Assembly (NCBI RefSeq): GCF_033439725.1
Contig: NW_026944387.1
Span: 1,550,001 to 1,614,000 of the forward strand
Direction of reading: 5' to 3'
Origin: Neurospora tetraspora
Lineage: Eukaryota > Ascomycota > Sordariomycetes > Sordariales > Sordariaceae
DNA length: 64,000 bases
The translations under genes were made by a program, and so were the position numbers. Numbering within the stretch: position 1 is the stretch's first letter; each line of letters starts with the position of its first letter. Positions 35,394-47,727 of this stretch are shown piece by piece. The notes below the pieces were generated by a model. The model was not told the DNA's origin. It was given only the letters and a program-made list of their open reading frames with translations, and ran no database searches.

Positions 35394-38300
35394 GGAGAAG
35401 ACGACTTGTTTTGCTTGGTCGGCGAAGTAGCCTGGGCCTGGGAGGCTCGTTGGCGGCCGGAGCTGTTCGTAGAGACTGCTGAGATGGTTCATGATTATGG
35501 TTGTGAGTTGGATGATTGCATTTCTTAGAGTGTCACTTTGGTTACAGTAGGTAGTCAACCGGAAGACGGCAAGGACAGCCACGAGGAGAAGGACGATATT
35601 TGGCGATCCGGTTCCGTCGCTAGGAGATGATGGCCGCGGTGTTTAATATCGGATCGAGCTTGGTCTTTGGAAGCCGATAGACTGGGCAACCACCATCCCC
35701 AGATGGAATCTCGTGTTGAAGACAGAACCCAGCATTAAATGATCTTCTTACCGCCAGTTAGTGGGCCCCGGGATGGGTGTGGCCGCCATGCAGTGACGGA
35801 CGGGATTTCCTTACACTAGTGTGTTGCATATTGAAGATTGACATGCATGGTGGTTGGCGCTGGATGCCGAGAGGGGAATAGCGGTAAGGGCGCTATCTGT
35901 TATATAGGGATAATGAAACCTGTAAGTGTTAGTGCATGTAACCGCCTGGGACGGCCTGGCACTGTAAAATGTGCAGGCGTTGCGGCAAGCCGATGGAGAG
36001 ATGCTGATGTCAGGTAGGATTTATTCTCTTAGACTGCATAACGAGCTGTTCTAGACTTTCATGGCGATGAGGGTATCCGATGAATATTTAGGGATTATCT
36101 GCGGGGTAATCATGAACTTGTATCCATTCGGGTGTCTTTTAGCGGATGACGCGGCCGCCAGCTTTCATCGCCAAGCAAAGTTGATGATAGCTGGCAGACT
36201 GATGAACTGGTTAGAAGCGGTTGTGTCTCACTTAAAGAGGAGCTTTTCGCTGACCATTCTCATCATCTCTCCGCCCCCTTTCCTATCATTACAAACGGAA
36301 GTTGTTCGGATTTTTGTAAGGAGTTGGGAAAGGACTCAATGGACGGGACCCACTCCGATCACTAACAATTAACGAGACATGGCACTAACAGCATGGGCGC
36401 TTTCTGTCTCCTCACCTTCTTTCTTTCCCCCAACATCTCTATGAAGAGACATTTGTCTGTCTTCCTCCTACGGACGAGACTTTGTCTGATAAACTGAGAA
36501 ACCATATGAATGAGTGTTTTTCCACTTCTTATTAACAACACAAGAGAACCATCATTTCGCCAGCTTACTCGCTTTCTAAGCGCCCAGAACACCTCTCTCT
36601 CCCAAGAAATACCACCATCGCAACGCTGTTCACAAGCGAATGCAACAGGCGCTTCCTCAAGGTGTTATAGAGCTGCGTCCAGCGGTCTTGCTCGTTAACG
36701 AACGGTCTGGGCTACCATTCGGAACCATTCTCGGCTACGTCGGGCCTTTTATGATCTTCCACCCACGTGCACCACAACGATCGCGCATCGGATAGAAACA
36801 CACGAAGACGACGGGAACATACGACGAACAGCGGGAGAAGACTTTTTTTTTATCCCCGAAGAGAGCTTGTTTACGATAGACTCTGATTGATCTCGATTCG
36901 TGGAGACGTACTACCTGAAACCTTTACATACTAATGCACCTCGGAGAATATGAAGGGGGAACCATGTGGAGATATGTATTTGGTTCGGAATGACGGGTAA
37001 TGAACTTGGCGCTCGCTGACTGCCTTGAAAACCCGGGTTCATCAAAGTCGTTGGAAGATTATAAGTATTCCTTCCGTGTGGGCGGGCGGCTAAACAACGG
37101 ACTACGGTATAGCGGGCCATATCATATGTCTCTATGCTGCGCTGCCCCCCCAACTCCCAAAAACTACATTTTCCCATGTGAAAACAGGGACGGCACGAGG
37201 CACGAGGCAAAGAAGACTTCTTCTGGAACGGGATAGCACCTAACGCGGAAATATTTTCTCTGGTGCCTTGCATACTAACCGCATCTATAACCTATTCCCG
37301 ACCCGCAGTTCCAGTCGGTGGGATAACCCATGGAGGAGGTAGTACATATACCTAATATCCCAGAGGCGTAACACCTATCGAGCCGGCGCCTGAGCGTGTG
37401 TTCAATATAATCCTACGTGTATGAAATCTCGCGTTTGGGTCAATAACAATGAGGAAACGAGACTCACCGAGACCGCGCCCGTCACACCGTGCTACCACCT
37501 TGCCGCGCGTCACATAGAAGAATAATGGGAGGACTCGGATGAACGACTTGGCCGTGCTCGCGGCGACACGTGATGGGCAAGCGGAGATTTGGTGTCACAT
37601 TGGGTGTCTTGATACGATGTAGGACGGACTGGGAAGGTCTGACGAGGAAAGGACGGACGGGCGGGCTAAAGGGTCCAGGGTTTACTTTGTGTGACCTTTG
37701 AGACTTGAGCTCATGTGTTGGAGAAAGCAAAGAAGAAAAGATGGAGAGAGAGAGAGCAAAAGGTGTATGTATGTTGGTGACGGCGGAAATGCAAGGCGAA
37801 ATTGCAGGATCTGATAAGATTGAGATGGAAGGGTTGTTGTTGTGCTGTGAGTATGAAAGTGCGATGCCTGGTCGAAATCGCATTCGCATCGAGACTATCC
37901 CCTTCTCGACATGGACTCTCCAGAATCCGAAACCATGAAATTGTTTCGTTCTAGGCCGATTGATCAACGCCAAAGTCCCATGCGGGCCCGGTAGAAGAAA
38001 ATGAAATGCTTCTTTGTCGTTGCCAATCCGACCCGAGATTCCAATTATTGACCCAAGGCAGAAGGATTTCCCACCAAGATTCTTGGTGGTGTCGATCATG
38101 CAGTGCTCGGGGCATGGTGTTGTGGGGTGCGTGAAATGAAGGGCCGCCGTCTTATTACATATCTTCCCAACGTCAGAAACAAATTGCCTGGAAAGTGAGA
38201 GGTGGAAAAGAGACAAAAGTCTGACTCTCGCAAAGTAAATTCGACTGAAGTTGTTGAAGATGGTTTTGGGAATCATGGTGATACAAAGGGTCTGAAGTGT

Positions 38301-41300
38301 TGGTGACCGCCACGCATGTCTGAGACGTCGAGACATGGAAAAAGTTGCCTTGTATGCCCTTCTCCGCGCTGTTGACTCTGGCGTCAGACCTCCCAGGCCT
38401 CACTCGACGCTCCTATCTCAGAATCATTTCCACGTTTCTTCTGTTCTATGCGACTGTGTCAAGTGATAATATCGTCCATGGTACCGAGTTCTCGTCAAGG
38501 GGGGTTTCTTCTCTTTTGTCTGTGCAATGCGGGGTTGACCTGTTCAGCTGTTCACTCACCTGCATGGTAGCGAGCAGCACCCCTCAGGCACTCAAGTCCC
38601 AACTGCCGACCCCTCGTCCTCTTTTCGGGGGTGCGTAACGGGCTTTTAAAAAGGTACGTACCGCCACTTTTCAAGTGACAAAGTTTAGAGGTCGACTTCG
38701 AAACTTCAAACCCCCGCATTCCACCCTCCGCAACCCGATATAAAGCAAAACAGAGCAAAAAGCCCCCTTTTGGGCCAGCTGAGTTGCGTGGATGCGTTAC
38801 CTTTTTTGCAGCGTGGATATTGCTCGAGATAGATTTGGACTGTTGGAAATGGAGGTACTTGGTCTGGCGGATCTTGGTGAGAAATGCGGGCCAATGGTGT
38901 TAGAGGATGTGTTAGAGGATGGAGGTGACTGGGGAGGTGGTACGTATCTTTCTACAAGCCCGTTACGCGACACCCTCTTTTCTTTGTCAGTCTTGATGCT
39001 GTCTTGGACTGAAACTTTGATGCCCCTCTTTGTTTCCCTGTTTCATGATATTCTCTGTTCCGTCATTAGTTCCAAAAAAAATGGCATCAGATTGTGGGGG
39101 ACGCTCATCTTGGAAATGGACCAAGGCCCAAGCCAGCCAGCCAGCCCAGCATTTCGCAAGGCGCGCCAAAAACGGTCACCTCCACTGCTCCACAAGATTA
39201 CCAGGGTTCCATTCATTTCTCGTGGTTGTGGAGTGCCCATTAAGACTGGTTGGGTTTAGCGTCAGGTACAGCCGTCAAGTGCTCCTCCTAATTGGATCGC
39301 GGAAGCCCTGGCCGATCCGTGTATGTGGGACGGCTGTGGCTAGAGCCGGGGAGGGTGTGTGTCTAGTGGACCTGCCGTACTCTTTCGTAGCTGATGGCCG
39401 ATGTTTCAAGATTCGCAATATCACCAACTGTGATCCTGTAATTGGCACAAAACGAACAACATGGCAAAAGATATCAGGATGCATTCGTTATTGACATGCC
39501 TTTGCTTCTTTTCCAACCTGCGGTACAGCTGACCATCAGCGATATCTGATCGCCATGAAGGATGGGCAGGAGGCTTCTTCTGCACGGACCCAATCGGAGG
39601 GCGAAAGGGGGTCGAACACGACGGAAAGAGGCTCTACTGGCTGGATGCAACGACCAGTGAAACCAACCAGCACAAAAAAAACACGACTATCAGTCGCTCA
39701 CTGCAAACGCAAAATCCGCCTCAAACGGCTAATGGGTGGAATTCTGTGGCTGGTCAGCTCAATATCCGTCACTTCTTTCTCGACGGTACCCCAAACCCCC
39801 AAACTCCACGACGGCGGCGTGGGGTGCATGAGTTTTGGTTTGGCCTATGCGGCATGATACATCCAATCACTCCCCCCCATCACTGCATTCTGGTGTAGAT
39901 CCGGGGGAGTAGGGAGCAGATTGAGACAGCGAGAGTCCAGCCTGGGGTGATTGTCGACCCCGAACAAGACAATAGTCTGCACCCGTGTCGCACAGCCAGA
40001 AACCGACCAGGTTTTATTCGTATATCGCGGTAGCACAGAGACCCCAAGTCTGGACATCCGTCACCGTAAATAATCCAGTCAGTTGGTCGAGTCCTGGTCC
40101 ATCATTGTCGCACCGGCAAAACGTGTGTCTTCTTGGACGTCTGGCTGGTTCGGTACTTTGGCCACCATCGTCCCCACGTCCACCTCTATTGATGATTCGA
40201 CTCTTGGCTGTAAGCCTATGTGCCGAACGGCCATAACGCAAAGAGGATGGGAGCAAATAGCCTTCAGCAAAGCTTTGTTTGCAGCCGCTTCTGTTCCCGC
40301 CGCGGTGTTGTGCCACTGTTCAGGTGGGAGTTGTCAACTGGCGAGACTGGGCTCAACTGGTGATGCTTGGCGGATGTCGGGTGTCCCGAGATAGCTCGGC
40401 TAGTGGAGACGGCAAGAAGGCTCGCTCGTATTAACGAGGTCCATGACGATTCCAACTTGTTATTTCGACACTGATTCGTTGGCAATTTGCGTTAATAGTG
40501 GCGGGAGTACTTCCAGGTCGATGTTGGGCCACGACGTCGAGGCATTCAACTCTGAGTAGGAAGAGCTTCCCGTCTCTCCAACAAATTGTATCCTGTCAAT
40601 GTATGTCAGATGCAGCACTGTCAGATACCTTACTGTCCTGTACCTGCAGTGAAAAGATGTCGTGGGTTGCAGCACGTCCTGCCGCCGCCGACTAGCGACC
40701 CGCACCGCATCCGCATGCCGCAACGCCATACGCTAAGGTACTCCGGGTACCTGTGATGGAGGGGTGTGTTTCTGAAGCATATTTCAAAGGTTCGAAAACA
40801 ATTTGTAAGAGAAGAGAAAGCCAAAAGAAAGGGCATGCCTGAACACCATGACTCGTGAAAATTGACCAAATAAGGGATGTTCCTTCCTTTAAAGTGGGAT
40901 CCGCCTTGCCCTACCTGACAAAGTTACCTTGCAGGGAAACAAGATGGGATGAAATGGGACGAACCTCTCTGTTTTCTGTCGGTGCGCAAGGCGGTACCCC
41001 ATAAAACAAGCGCAAAGACAATCGCCTTGGATCATGGATCGCAAAGCTCATCTCAATCCCAATGTCAGTCGTGATTGTTGTCGACGATCTGGTAGCCTTG
41101 GCTTATCGCTCTCCATGGGGTTGGCGGCTCTCATGCCTCACCGAGCTCACTGACCAAATGCATCAGTGCAGGCTGCACTCTGCAGGGACGGAAACAGATT
41201 GGAGACTGGTGGGAGCCAGCGGGTAATTAGGATGAAAGGTTCAGTCGTCGCGTTTCCGATTTTTCTTTTTTGCCCCTGTCCGACCTTTTCTCGAGGACTT

Positions 41301-42787
41301 TGCCCAATGAAATTGGTAATTGGCTTGGGCAGCTTCATTTCCTGGAGCACCGAGAGCGCACCATTTTTCGGGGAGTGGTGCACGAGTGGGCGCCGGACGC
41401 ACGGTGGAATCGTTTGTCACACAAATTGCTTTTGCATGCCCGTGCCCCTTTTCTCCATGGACGGATCTCCGCCAACCAATAACAGAGCTCAATTGGCCTA
41501 CAATAAACACACCCCCTCCCCCTCCGAGGTCATCCGGTCCACGGCGGGAGTCGCTCCTCCCCAGTGCTCTCACGGTGAAGGTGAAAAAGCCAAGTCGGCC
41601 GCCAAGGCGCTCCACCCCACTGTTCAGGTGTGTTGTTGCAGTCGTTCCTGGTGCCTGCCTAGACGGGCCCTGGACTTCCTTGCGTGTGCGTGCCCTCAGA
41701 AGGTGAACCTCCCCGGCGACTTAACCTTTTCCACCTTGCCCCTTCATCCCCAGATCCAGGTTCCCAGGCCTGGCCCCAACCCATACAACCCAAAACCTCG
41801 TCCCATCCCGTCGCATCTTGTCGTCCGACCATTCCCTTCCTCTGACCACCAACTTCAGGTCCGACGACACGTCCCTCTTCAGCCTCTCGTCGCTATCGGT
41901 TCCCCGCGTTCCAACCCGCTCTTGGTGTGCCCGCGCGCCGGTCGTCACTCCTTTACCTGGCCGACAACAAGAAGAACAACCCTCTTCTCCGACGACGCCT
42001 TCTCTTCGTCCGCTCTTTTCTCTCGAATATCTGTCGGTATACTGCGACCAAAATACCCGCGAGATCGTCCTATCCCTGACATAGCGAAAAACTTTCCTTC
42101 GCCATCCTGCCTTTTTATAAGGCAGAACATCTTGACCTTCTTTTTTTCACCACACTCGCTCACTGTGTTATCTTCACCCATCGAAACTTCTCACGCCTGA
42201 TCGACCGACGATAATTCAATCGGAAGACTAGAAATCCGTACGGTGCGATAGACAGTCCGGGACATCGTAAAGAAGCCTCGACTTTTCGACACTATTGCCC
42301 TTGCAGCTTTGGCAACACCAGACTCACGTCTCTTGCCCAGGGCTTTTATCACAGATCCCTCTACTTTTGTTGACCACAGAAGGCGGGTTATACGGCTTCG
42401 GACTCGCCCGATAACGGCGGCGAAACATACGGTGAGTGGCCCGGGGTCTTGGTACAAAAGGTTGGGATCCCCGCGAACACGAGCAAGGGGCGCTGTTGCA
42501 CTTAGCACGAGACCAAGCTGACACACAATTCTCCCTCACTTAGAAACGCAACACAGCATCTAAACAGGTTGACGGGACGTCCCTTGATTCGTCTTGCCAT
42601 ACCACCGACCAGATCGCTTCGGGTGAACCCACACAAAATACGATCTGCACTACATCCCTGGATGGAATGCAAATCTCACCATCCGCCACTCTGATCTAAT
42701 CTGGGGTAATTCTTTTTAACTGAGCTTCGCTTGTCTCAGTTAGTGTGCGCTTGTTCATATCCCGACACCGCACCACAAACCGCCAGT
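35394..42787. other. 7.4-kb gene-poor stretch
   Basis: The largest non-repetitive gap in the window. Open frames up to 344 codons exist (37482-38336 minus; 41166-42200 plus), but their composition is that of translated C/T-rich or random DNA, and none shows domains or splice structure. Simple repeats include a GA run near 37740-37754 and an AGCC run near 39130-39144. From ~41.5 kb the DNA is C/T-rich and is probably the long promoter and leader of the gene at 42788. No RIP signature and no recognised RNA gene. Confidence 0.5.
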
Positions 42788-45700
42788 ATGAATCGCTTCA
42801 GAGCCAAGAAGAAGGCCAAGGAGGAGGCCGCCGCCGCCGCAATCGCCCGCTCTAGCGAAGACTCCGAGCACTCCTCCGTGTCAGGCTTCAAGGGGTTCAG
42901 GAAGGGCAAGAAGGCACCAGTAGAGGAGCCCAAGAAGGAATTTGATCTCTCGACAGCCCTTCCTTCCGACGACAACTTCCGCACGAGTCTTCTCATGACA
43001 AATCTGTCGGCACGCTTTTCCATGCTAAGAGAGCAAGACGACCCCAACACAAAGATTGGCAAGGCCAGCGACGACAGTGTACTATACCCAAAGCGGCAAT
43101 CGCGACTTGCTGACTTTGGTGGGTTTGGTGCAGCCGGCCGAGGTCTTGGGGACATTGCCGAGGTGGAGTCCATCAAAGCTTCTTCTCACTTTCTCAGGAG
43201 CGATTCGATTGCTTCTGCTGACTGGGACAATGGTGGAAGCATATTAACTCGCGGAAAACCTATTGAGGGTAACAACTTGTTTGGCGGAAGGCAAAAGATC
43301 TACAAGGTGCCTGCTGCCAAGTCTGGCGGCCTAGGAGGCCGGGCATTGTACGCCGATGACGATGTCGCCTTGTCCGCTTTTCAGCGTTGGCGTATATCTG
43401 AAAAAGAAAAGGAGCAGCAAGAGCATGAAACTATAGAGGAGCATGAGCAGGATGAGGAGCATGAAGACCACCAACGATCCGAGTCACCGCCCCCCTTGGG
43501 ATACAATCGCAAACGGGAGACGAATTCGACCACCTCGTCGGCTTCCATGATGGCCCGCAATTCCACTGCTGCCAACTCGATTACATCACAGCCTGCAGGA
43601 TATGTGTCAACTGCCCCTACTTCAGCCGCTTCTACCCCCACTCTTGACCGATCGGTGACCTATAAGAGACGCCTATACGAGCAAAGCACGAGCCAAGATG
43701 GGCCAGAACAATCCTCTTTACTATCGAGGATCGAGTCTCTCAACCGCCAGAGGACCGCGGCCTCGGGCGTCAAGGCCCTTGGTGACCGACTGGGCGAGGA
43801 ACGGACCCTCGCAAGCAAAGCAAGCGCCCCTCAGCTAAGGTCAGTCAGTCCTCCGATCACTACTCCTGCGACTGGTACTGGGGACTTGGGAAATGGGGCT
43901 GCTCCCCAGGCGGATCCCAAGCTAAACTTTGGTGGCTCTCCTCCACTCAGTCCCCCAATCAGCGAGACTGGCGAACCGCACCCTCTGTTGCCCATTCAGC
44001 CTAACGATGTTGGAAAAGCCACCGCTATGGGAGTGTTTCAGAAGCCTTCGCAACCATACGACGAGACCAAGTACGCCCAGCGCCAAATCCAGCTGCAGCA
44101 GGGTCGCGAGACGCCAACCCGTCGCCCCCGGGCAGGGTCTGATGCTTCTTTCGCTACCGCTCGCTCACGGGAGTCGTCTACCCACAGACAGCCCTTTGAG
44201 GGACGAGGGGAGCCTCTCAGGACTCAGCCAGCACTGGAAGAGGAGCCCGCATCTACCGATCTCGATTCGCAAACACCCGAAAGTCTTCAAGCTCAAGCTT
44301 TAGCAGCCCTTTCCGGTCAGCTCAGCCTTCAGCGTCCTGCCGATGAGGAACACCCTGCGCTGAGGGGGGCTGCTGCTCCACCCCCGCTCTCTATCAACAC
44401 ATCAACAAAGCCCGAAAACCCAACAATTTCAATCGAAGAGTCAGTCGAGCCTGCATCGGCAGACTCTCCTACTCTAGGCCCCAACGCTGGACTTGGTGGC
44501 CTAGTTCGTTCACACCTTCGGTCAGACAGCGGTGCTTCCTCGATCTGGGGTGCTCCCATTCAAAATAACCGTCCTGAGCCACGACCGCTCGATATGTTGC
44601 CGGAGCCCAAGATTACCCCCTGGATTGCGCCCGAACAAGAATGGACACTGGCCTACTACGGAAATGGTGCCAAGCCAAGCACTGACAACCAGGCACCTGA
44701 AGCAGTGCAGAAGGAAACACATGCCGCAGACTCCGCGCCCTCCAACCGGTCGAGCAGCGCGACCGATCACGGGCTGTCCAAGCCTTCGAACAGATCCAGC
44801 AATACCGACAGCGAACTGGACGAGTTCGCAAGTCAACTGGCCGAAGCTCGGCGACGAGTGAGGGAAAGACTGACTTCTTATGCCGAGTCTGATAGCAGCA
44901 GAGCGACATCACCAGTCAGACAGCCAGAACTTCCCTCCCATAAAGGTAGCCAATCGTCCTTGAACCCCTTGGGCATCAGCATCCTCAAGGCAAAGTCAAG
45001 CAGTAACTCTCTGGTTGATCGCTCACGGAATACCTCGGGAAGTCAATCCAAGTCCAGCCTAAAGCTTCTGGGCCTTGGGGGCACGCGGAGCCCAACCAAG
45101 GATTCATTTGGCACTATCAGCAGTTCTCGGAGCCCAACCAAGGATTCATTTGGCACTATCAGCAGTTCTCGGAGCCCAACCAAGGATTCATTTGACGAGA
45201 GGGAGACAGCCGTACAAGCGATCCCAGAGAGGAGCAAGGCGCGCCAGGCTCGTCATAGTTCCGAGACTGAGCATGACAACTCATCTCAGTCCGCAAACGA
45301 CAAGGAGGATCCTTCAAACGCTCATCCAGGATTGATGGCATTCAGAAACGCTAAACGTGAGCTGCAAAAGCGGAAGGAGCTTGAGGCTCTTGCACAACAG
45401 CAGCTTTCCACGACCGCGCAGTCTCCGGATGAATCAAGCAACATGGAACCGCTGGCCTTGCAATCGCCTCCTCCAAGAGCTCCCGCCGGGAGAGGACGAA
45501 CGCCGAGCAGGGACAGGAAGGTACATCCGATGCAGTATAGTTCACGCGGCCCTAGTCAGGAACGTGGATATGGAATGCATCGCAGCTCTCCTCCTGCTCA
45601 CATCATGCCTGGTAGCCGTGAGAGAAGTGATTCAGAAGCCAACCGGGGAAGATCAACGTCCCAAAGCCGCCGGCTGCACCATCATATGCTGCAACAAGAC

Positions 45701-46480
45701 GGGCAATTGGCGCCTGGGAGCCCTCGTGGCCCAATGCGCTCTCCTGGTCTTCCTGGCACAAACATCAAGCAGTCTCCCATCATGCCACCCCAAGGCTATC
45801 CCAAACTTGATAGATCCAAGTCTGCAGGAAATCTGAAAGCCGGCCGCCCAGGATACAGTGGCTACCCAGGGCAGCCATCACCCGCATCGCCAATGCCTCC
45901 TTCGCCGTATACTGCAGGACCTGCGGGATCCCCGGCGGGAACGCCAACATTCGGTCCCAGATCAAGACAGCCTACAGCTTCCCAGCCATCTTCAGAAACA
46001 GCGAAGCGCTTCGTAGACAAGCGGGAAATCTCTGAGCCGACGTTTGTGATGGCAACCAGCCGTATGCCGACGATGGATCTGCCCCATGGTTATTCACAGG
46101 AAGTCGGGTCTCGCCCGAGCAGCCGCGCGGGAGTACCACCTGTACCTACCACGGCACCTCCAGTTCCACCCATCAACCCTCGTCGCAGACGCGAGAGCCC
46201 ACTCGATACTCCTGATGGTGCCGGTATGGGAGTGCCTCGCCCTCCATTTGCCAATCAAACAGAGAGCATGGTTGGAGCGGATGCTGAAACGCAAAGTACC
46301 TTCTCTGTTAGTGACGACGAAGAGGCCGGAAAGTCTGACCACCGGCGACGGTTGCGCAAGCCTCACGTCGAATCAACTGGCCGTGTTGGGCGAGCTCTTG
46401 CTAATATGAGGGAGAATGGTTCAACATTCTCTCTCAACAAGTCGAGCCGCAGCACAAATGGCCCTAGTGGCATGTTCTAA
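42788..46480 (+). CDS. large disordered fungal protein, function unknown
   Basis: An intronless gene of 1230 residues. The start at 42788 is the first in-frame ATG; the frame is open upstream only through a TTG. The N-terminus MNRFRAKKKAKEEAAAAAIA is basic and helical. Residues ~50-200 hold the best ordered-looking blocks: FRTSLLMTNLSARFSMLREQ, a GKASDDSVLYPKRQSRLADF segment and GGRALYADDDVALSAFQRWRISEKEKE. The rest is rich in Ser, Pro, Gln, Arg and Glu with many SP/TP sites and an acidic stretch near residue 225, so it is probably disordered and phosphorylated. The end RVGRALANMRENGSTFSLNK looks like a conserved C-terminal tag. I recall such proteins as conserved hypotheticals in Pezizomycotina, without assigned role. 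No enzyme, membrane or zinc domain is visible. A 42-bp coding repeat lies near residue 768. The upstream DNA is C/T-rich for over 1 kb. Confidence 0.88.
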   Translation: MNRFRAKKKAKEEAAAAAIARSSEDSEHSSVSGFKGFRKGKKAPVEEPKKEFDLSTALPSDDNFRTSLLMTNLSARFSMLREQDDPNTKIGKASDDSVLYPKRQSRLADFGGFGAAGRGLGDIAEVESIKASSHFLRSDSIASADWDNGGSILTRGKPIEGNNLFGGRQKIYKVPAAKSGGLGGRALYADDDVALSAFQRWRISEKEKEQQEHETIEEHEQDEEHEDHQRSESPPPLGYNRKRETNSTTSSASMMARNSTAANSITSQPAGYVSTAPTSAASTPTLDRSVTYKRRLYEQSTSQDGPEQSSLLSRIESLNRQRTAASGVKALGDRLGEERTLASKASAPQLRSVSPPITTPATGTGDLGNGAAPQADPKLNFGGSPPLSPPISETGEPHPLLPIQPNDVGKATAMGVFQKPSQPYDETKYAQRQIQLQQGRETPTRRPRAGSDASFATARSRESSTHRQPFEGRGEPLRTQPALEEEPASTDLDSQTPESLQAQALAALSGQLSLQRPADEEHPALRGAAAPPPLSINTSTKPENPTISIEESVEPASADSPTLGPNAGLGGLVRSHLRSDSGASSIWGAPIQNNRPEPRPLDMLPEPKITPWIAPEQEWTLAYYGNGAKPSTDNQAPEAVQKETHAADSAPSNRSSSATDHGLSKPSNRSSNTDSELDEFASQLAEARRRVRERLTSYAESDSSRATSPVRQPELPSHKGSQSSLNPLGISILKAKSSSNSLVDRSRNTSGSQSKSSLKLLGLGGTRSPTKDSFGTISSSRSPTKDSFGTISSSRSPTKDSFDERETAVQAIPERSKARQARHSSETEHDNSSQSANDKEDPSNAHPGLMAFRNAKRELQKRKELEALAQQQLSTTAQSPDESSNMEPLALQSPPPRAPAGRGRTPSRDRKVHPMQYSSRGPSQERGYGMHRSSPPAHIMPGSRERSDSEANRGRSTSQSRRLHHHMLQQDGQLAPGSPRGPMRSPGLPGTNIKQSPIMPPQGYPKLDRSKSAGNLKAGRPGYSGYPGQPSPASPMPPSPYTAGPAGSPAGTPTFGPRSRQPTASQPSSETAKRFVDKREISEPTFVMATSRMPTMDLPHGYSQEVGSRPSSRAGVPPVPTTAPPVPPINPRRRRESPLDTPDGAGMGVPRPPFANQTESMVGADAETQSTFSVSDDEEAGKSDHRRRLRKPHVESTGRVGRALANMRENGSTFSLNKSSRSTNGPSGMF
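45086..45194 (+). repeat. 42-bp coding minisatellite
   Basis: Two 42-bp units at 45086-45127 and 45128-45169 appear identical base for base, and a third, partial unit follows (45170-45194). Each adds 14 residues containing SPTKDSFGTISSSR, so each brings one more SP phosphorylation-type site. Perfect identity between units points to recent expansion and probable length variation between strains. Confidence 0.9.
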
Positions 46481-47727
46481 GCGCATCTTGTGTCTTGTTT
46501 GGAAGCCGATTGGTGCAGCCATTTCTGTCACTGATTTGCTCAAAACCAATTTCTTTGCCATTTGCCGTTCCTTGAAACCCGTCTTTTCTTTCTTCAGGGC
46601 TGTGTTACTTTCGCGTTATAAGGCGTGTGGCACTGGAGGCAGGAGTGGCCGCCGTCTTGGTATGAGGCTTATGATATCGAGATACCTCTGCATCTAGATC
46701 AACTTCGTGTACAAAACTTGTTATACCTATAATTTTCTTTTCTTGGTTCTTTGTCGAACATCTCGTATCATAGTGTCTTATACTTCTTCCCTGTCTCCAG
46801 CGGCTTTCCGTTGGCCCCTCATATGTCTTAATTTTGGCTTCTACTTTGTTTGCTTGTGAGGTATCTGAGTGAGCGTGCGCAGTACCTGGAGTTCTGCGCG
46901 GGGAGAACAAAAAAGGATGTTGGACCCCGTGCATGGCAGCGGCGGGTTAGCCACTCCTCGAAAGAGGCTGACTCGGGGAAAAGTACCTGTGGACTCCATT
47001 ACGTTGAGGTGGGGGAGATAGGAATGATCAAGGGGAATGGGGTAAGAAGAACATGAGCCAAGGGTGTACGGGCACGGCTGGATGCTGATGGGAGGTGGGA
47101 TGCGGTTCCCAGCACGGTTATGGGAGGTTCTTAGGTAATAGGAAATATACCAACTTTTGATCCAACACTGAAGTTCGAGAGCAACTGGATGAGATTATAC
47201 TGGAATTCTTTTCATCGTTCCAGGCTAGAAGAGTTGAGCTGGCCCGCGTGGAAATTTCGAATCGGTAGCACATACATTAGGAGGGAGACACGGCCCGAAT
47301 ATCCTAGGTCTTCCGAAGTTTTCCCAGAGGCTTGGTTACTCCGGGATAAGTGTCAGACCCAGCCAGACCGAGGATGGGTAAGGGGTCCAAACAGCTCCAC
47401 AACGTTGCCTTCCGAATGAAGATGTGAAGTAAGCAATGGGGTAAACTTCGGGAAACCTCATCTACTTACACCGGCCAGTGATATATTTCTTCGAAAAACC
47501 ACTATAGGCTGATGTTGGCGTTGCGTCGTCATCTGGAAATGTACAACTGAATAGAGGTAATGTTGTTTCATTCAAGGTAACCAACCCCTCACCTGCTCAC
47601 TCCTCAGTTCCCATCTTCCCACCATCTGGGTGTGAGCTGACATATAAAAAGGAAGAAAAGCCCATAACAATAACCTTCGTCCACGACTTCCTCATATCAA
47701 CAACTCAGCTAAGCTTCTGCCGCGACC
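46481..47727. other. intergenic, no gene seen
   Basis: Contains the 3' flank of the large disordered protein gene and the promoter of the acetyltransferase gene, which has a TATAAAAAGG box-like word at 47642-47651, about 80 bp before its start codon. Frames here are short and of chance composition. Confidence 0.45.

Noticed and set aside
37482-38336. 284-codon minus-strand open frame
   Set aside because: Composition is chance-like with many Pro, His, Arg and Ser and no domain or ordered segments; no splice partners; overlapping frames on the other strand are equally long for their size.
41166-42200. 344-codon plus-strand open frame
   Set aside because: Lies in the C/T-rich region upstream of the gene at 42788; reads as translated pyrimidine-rich leader (Pro/Ser/Leu/Cys) with no domain.
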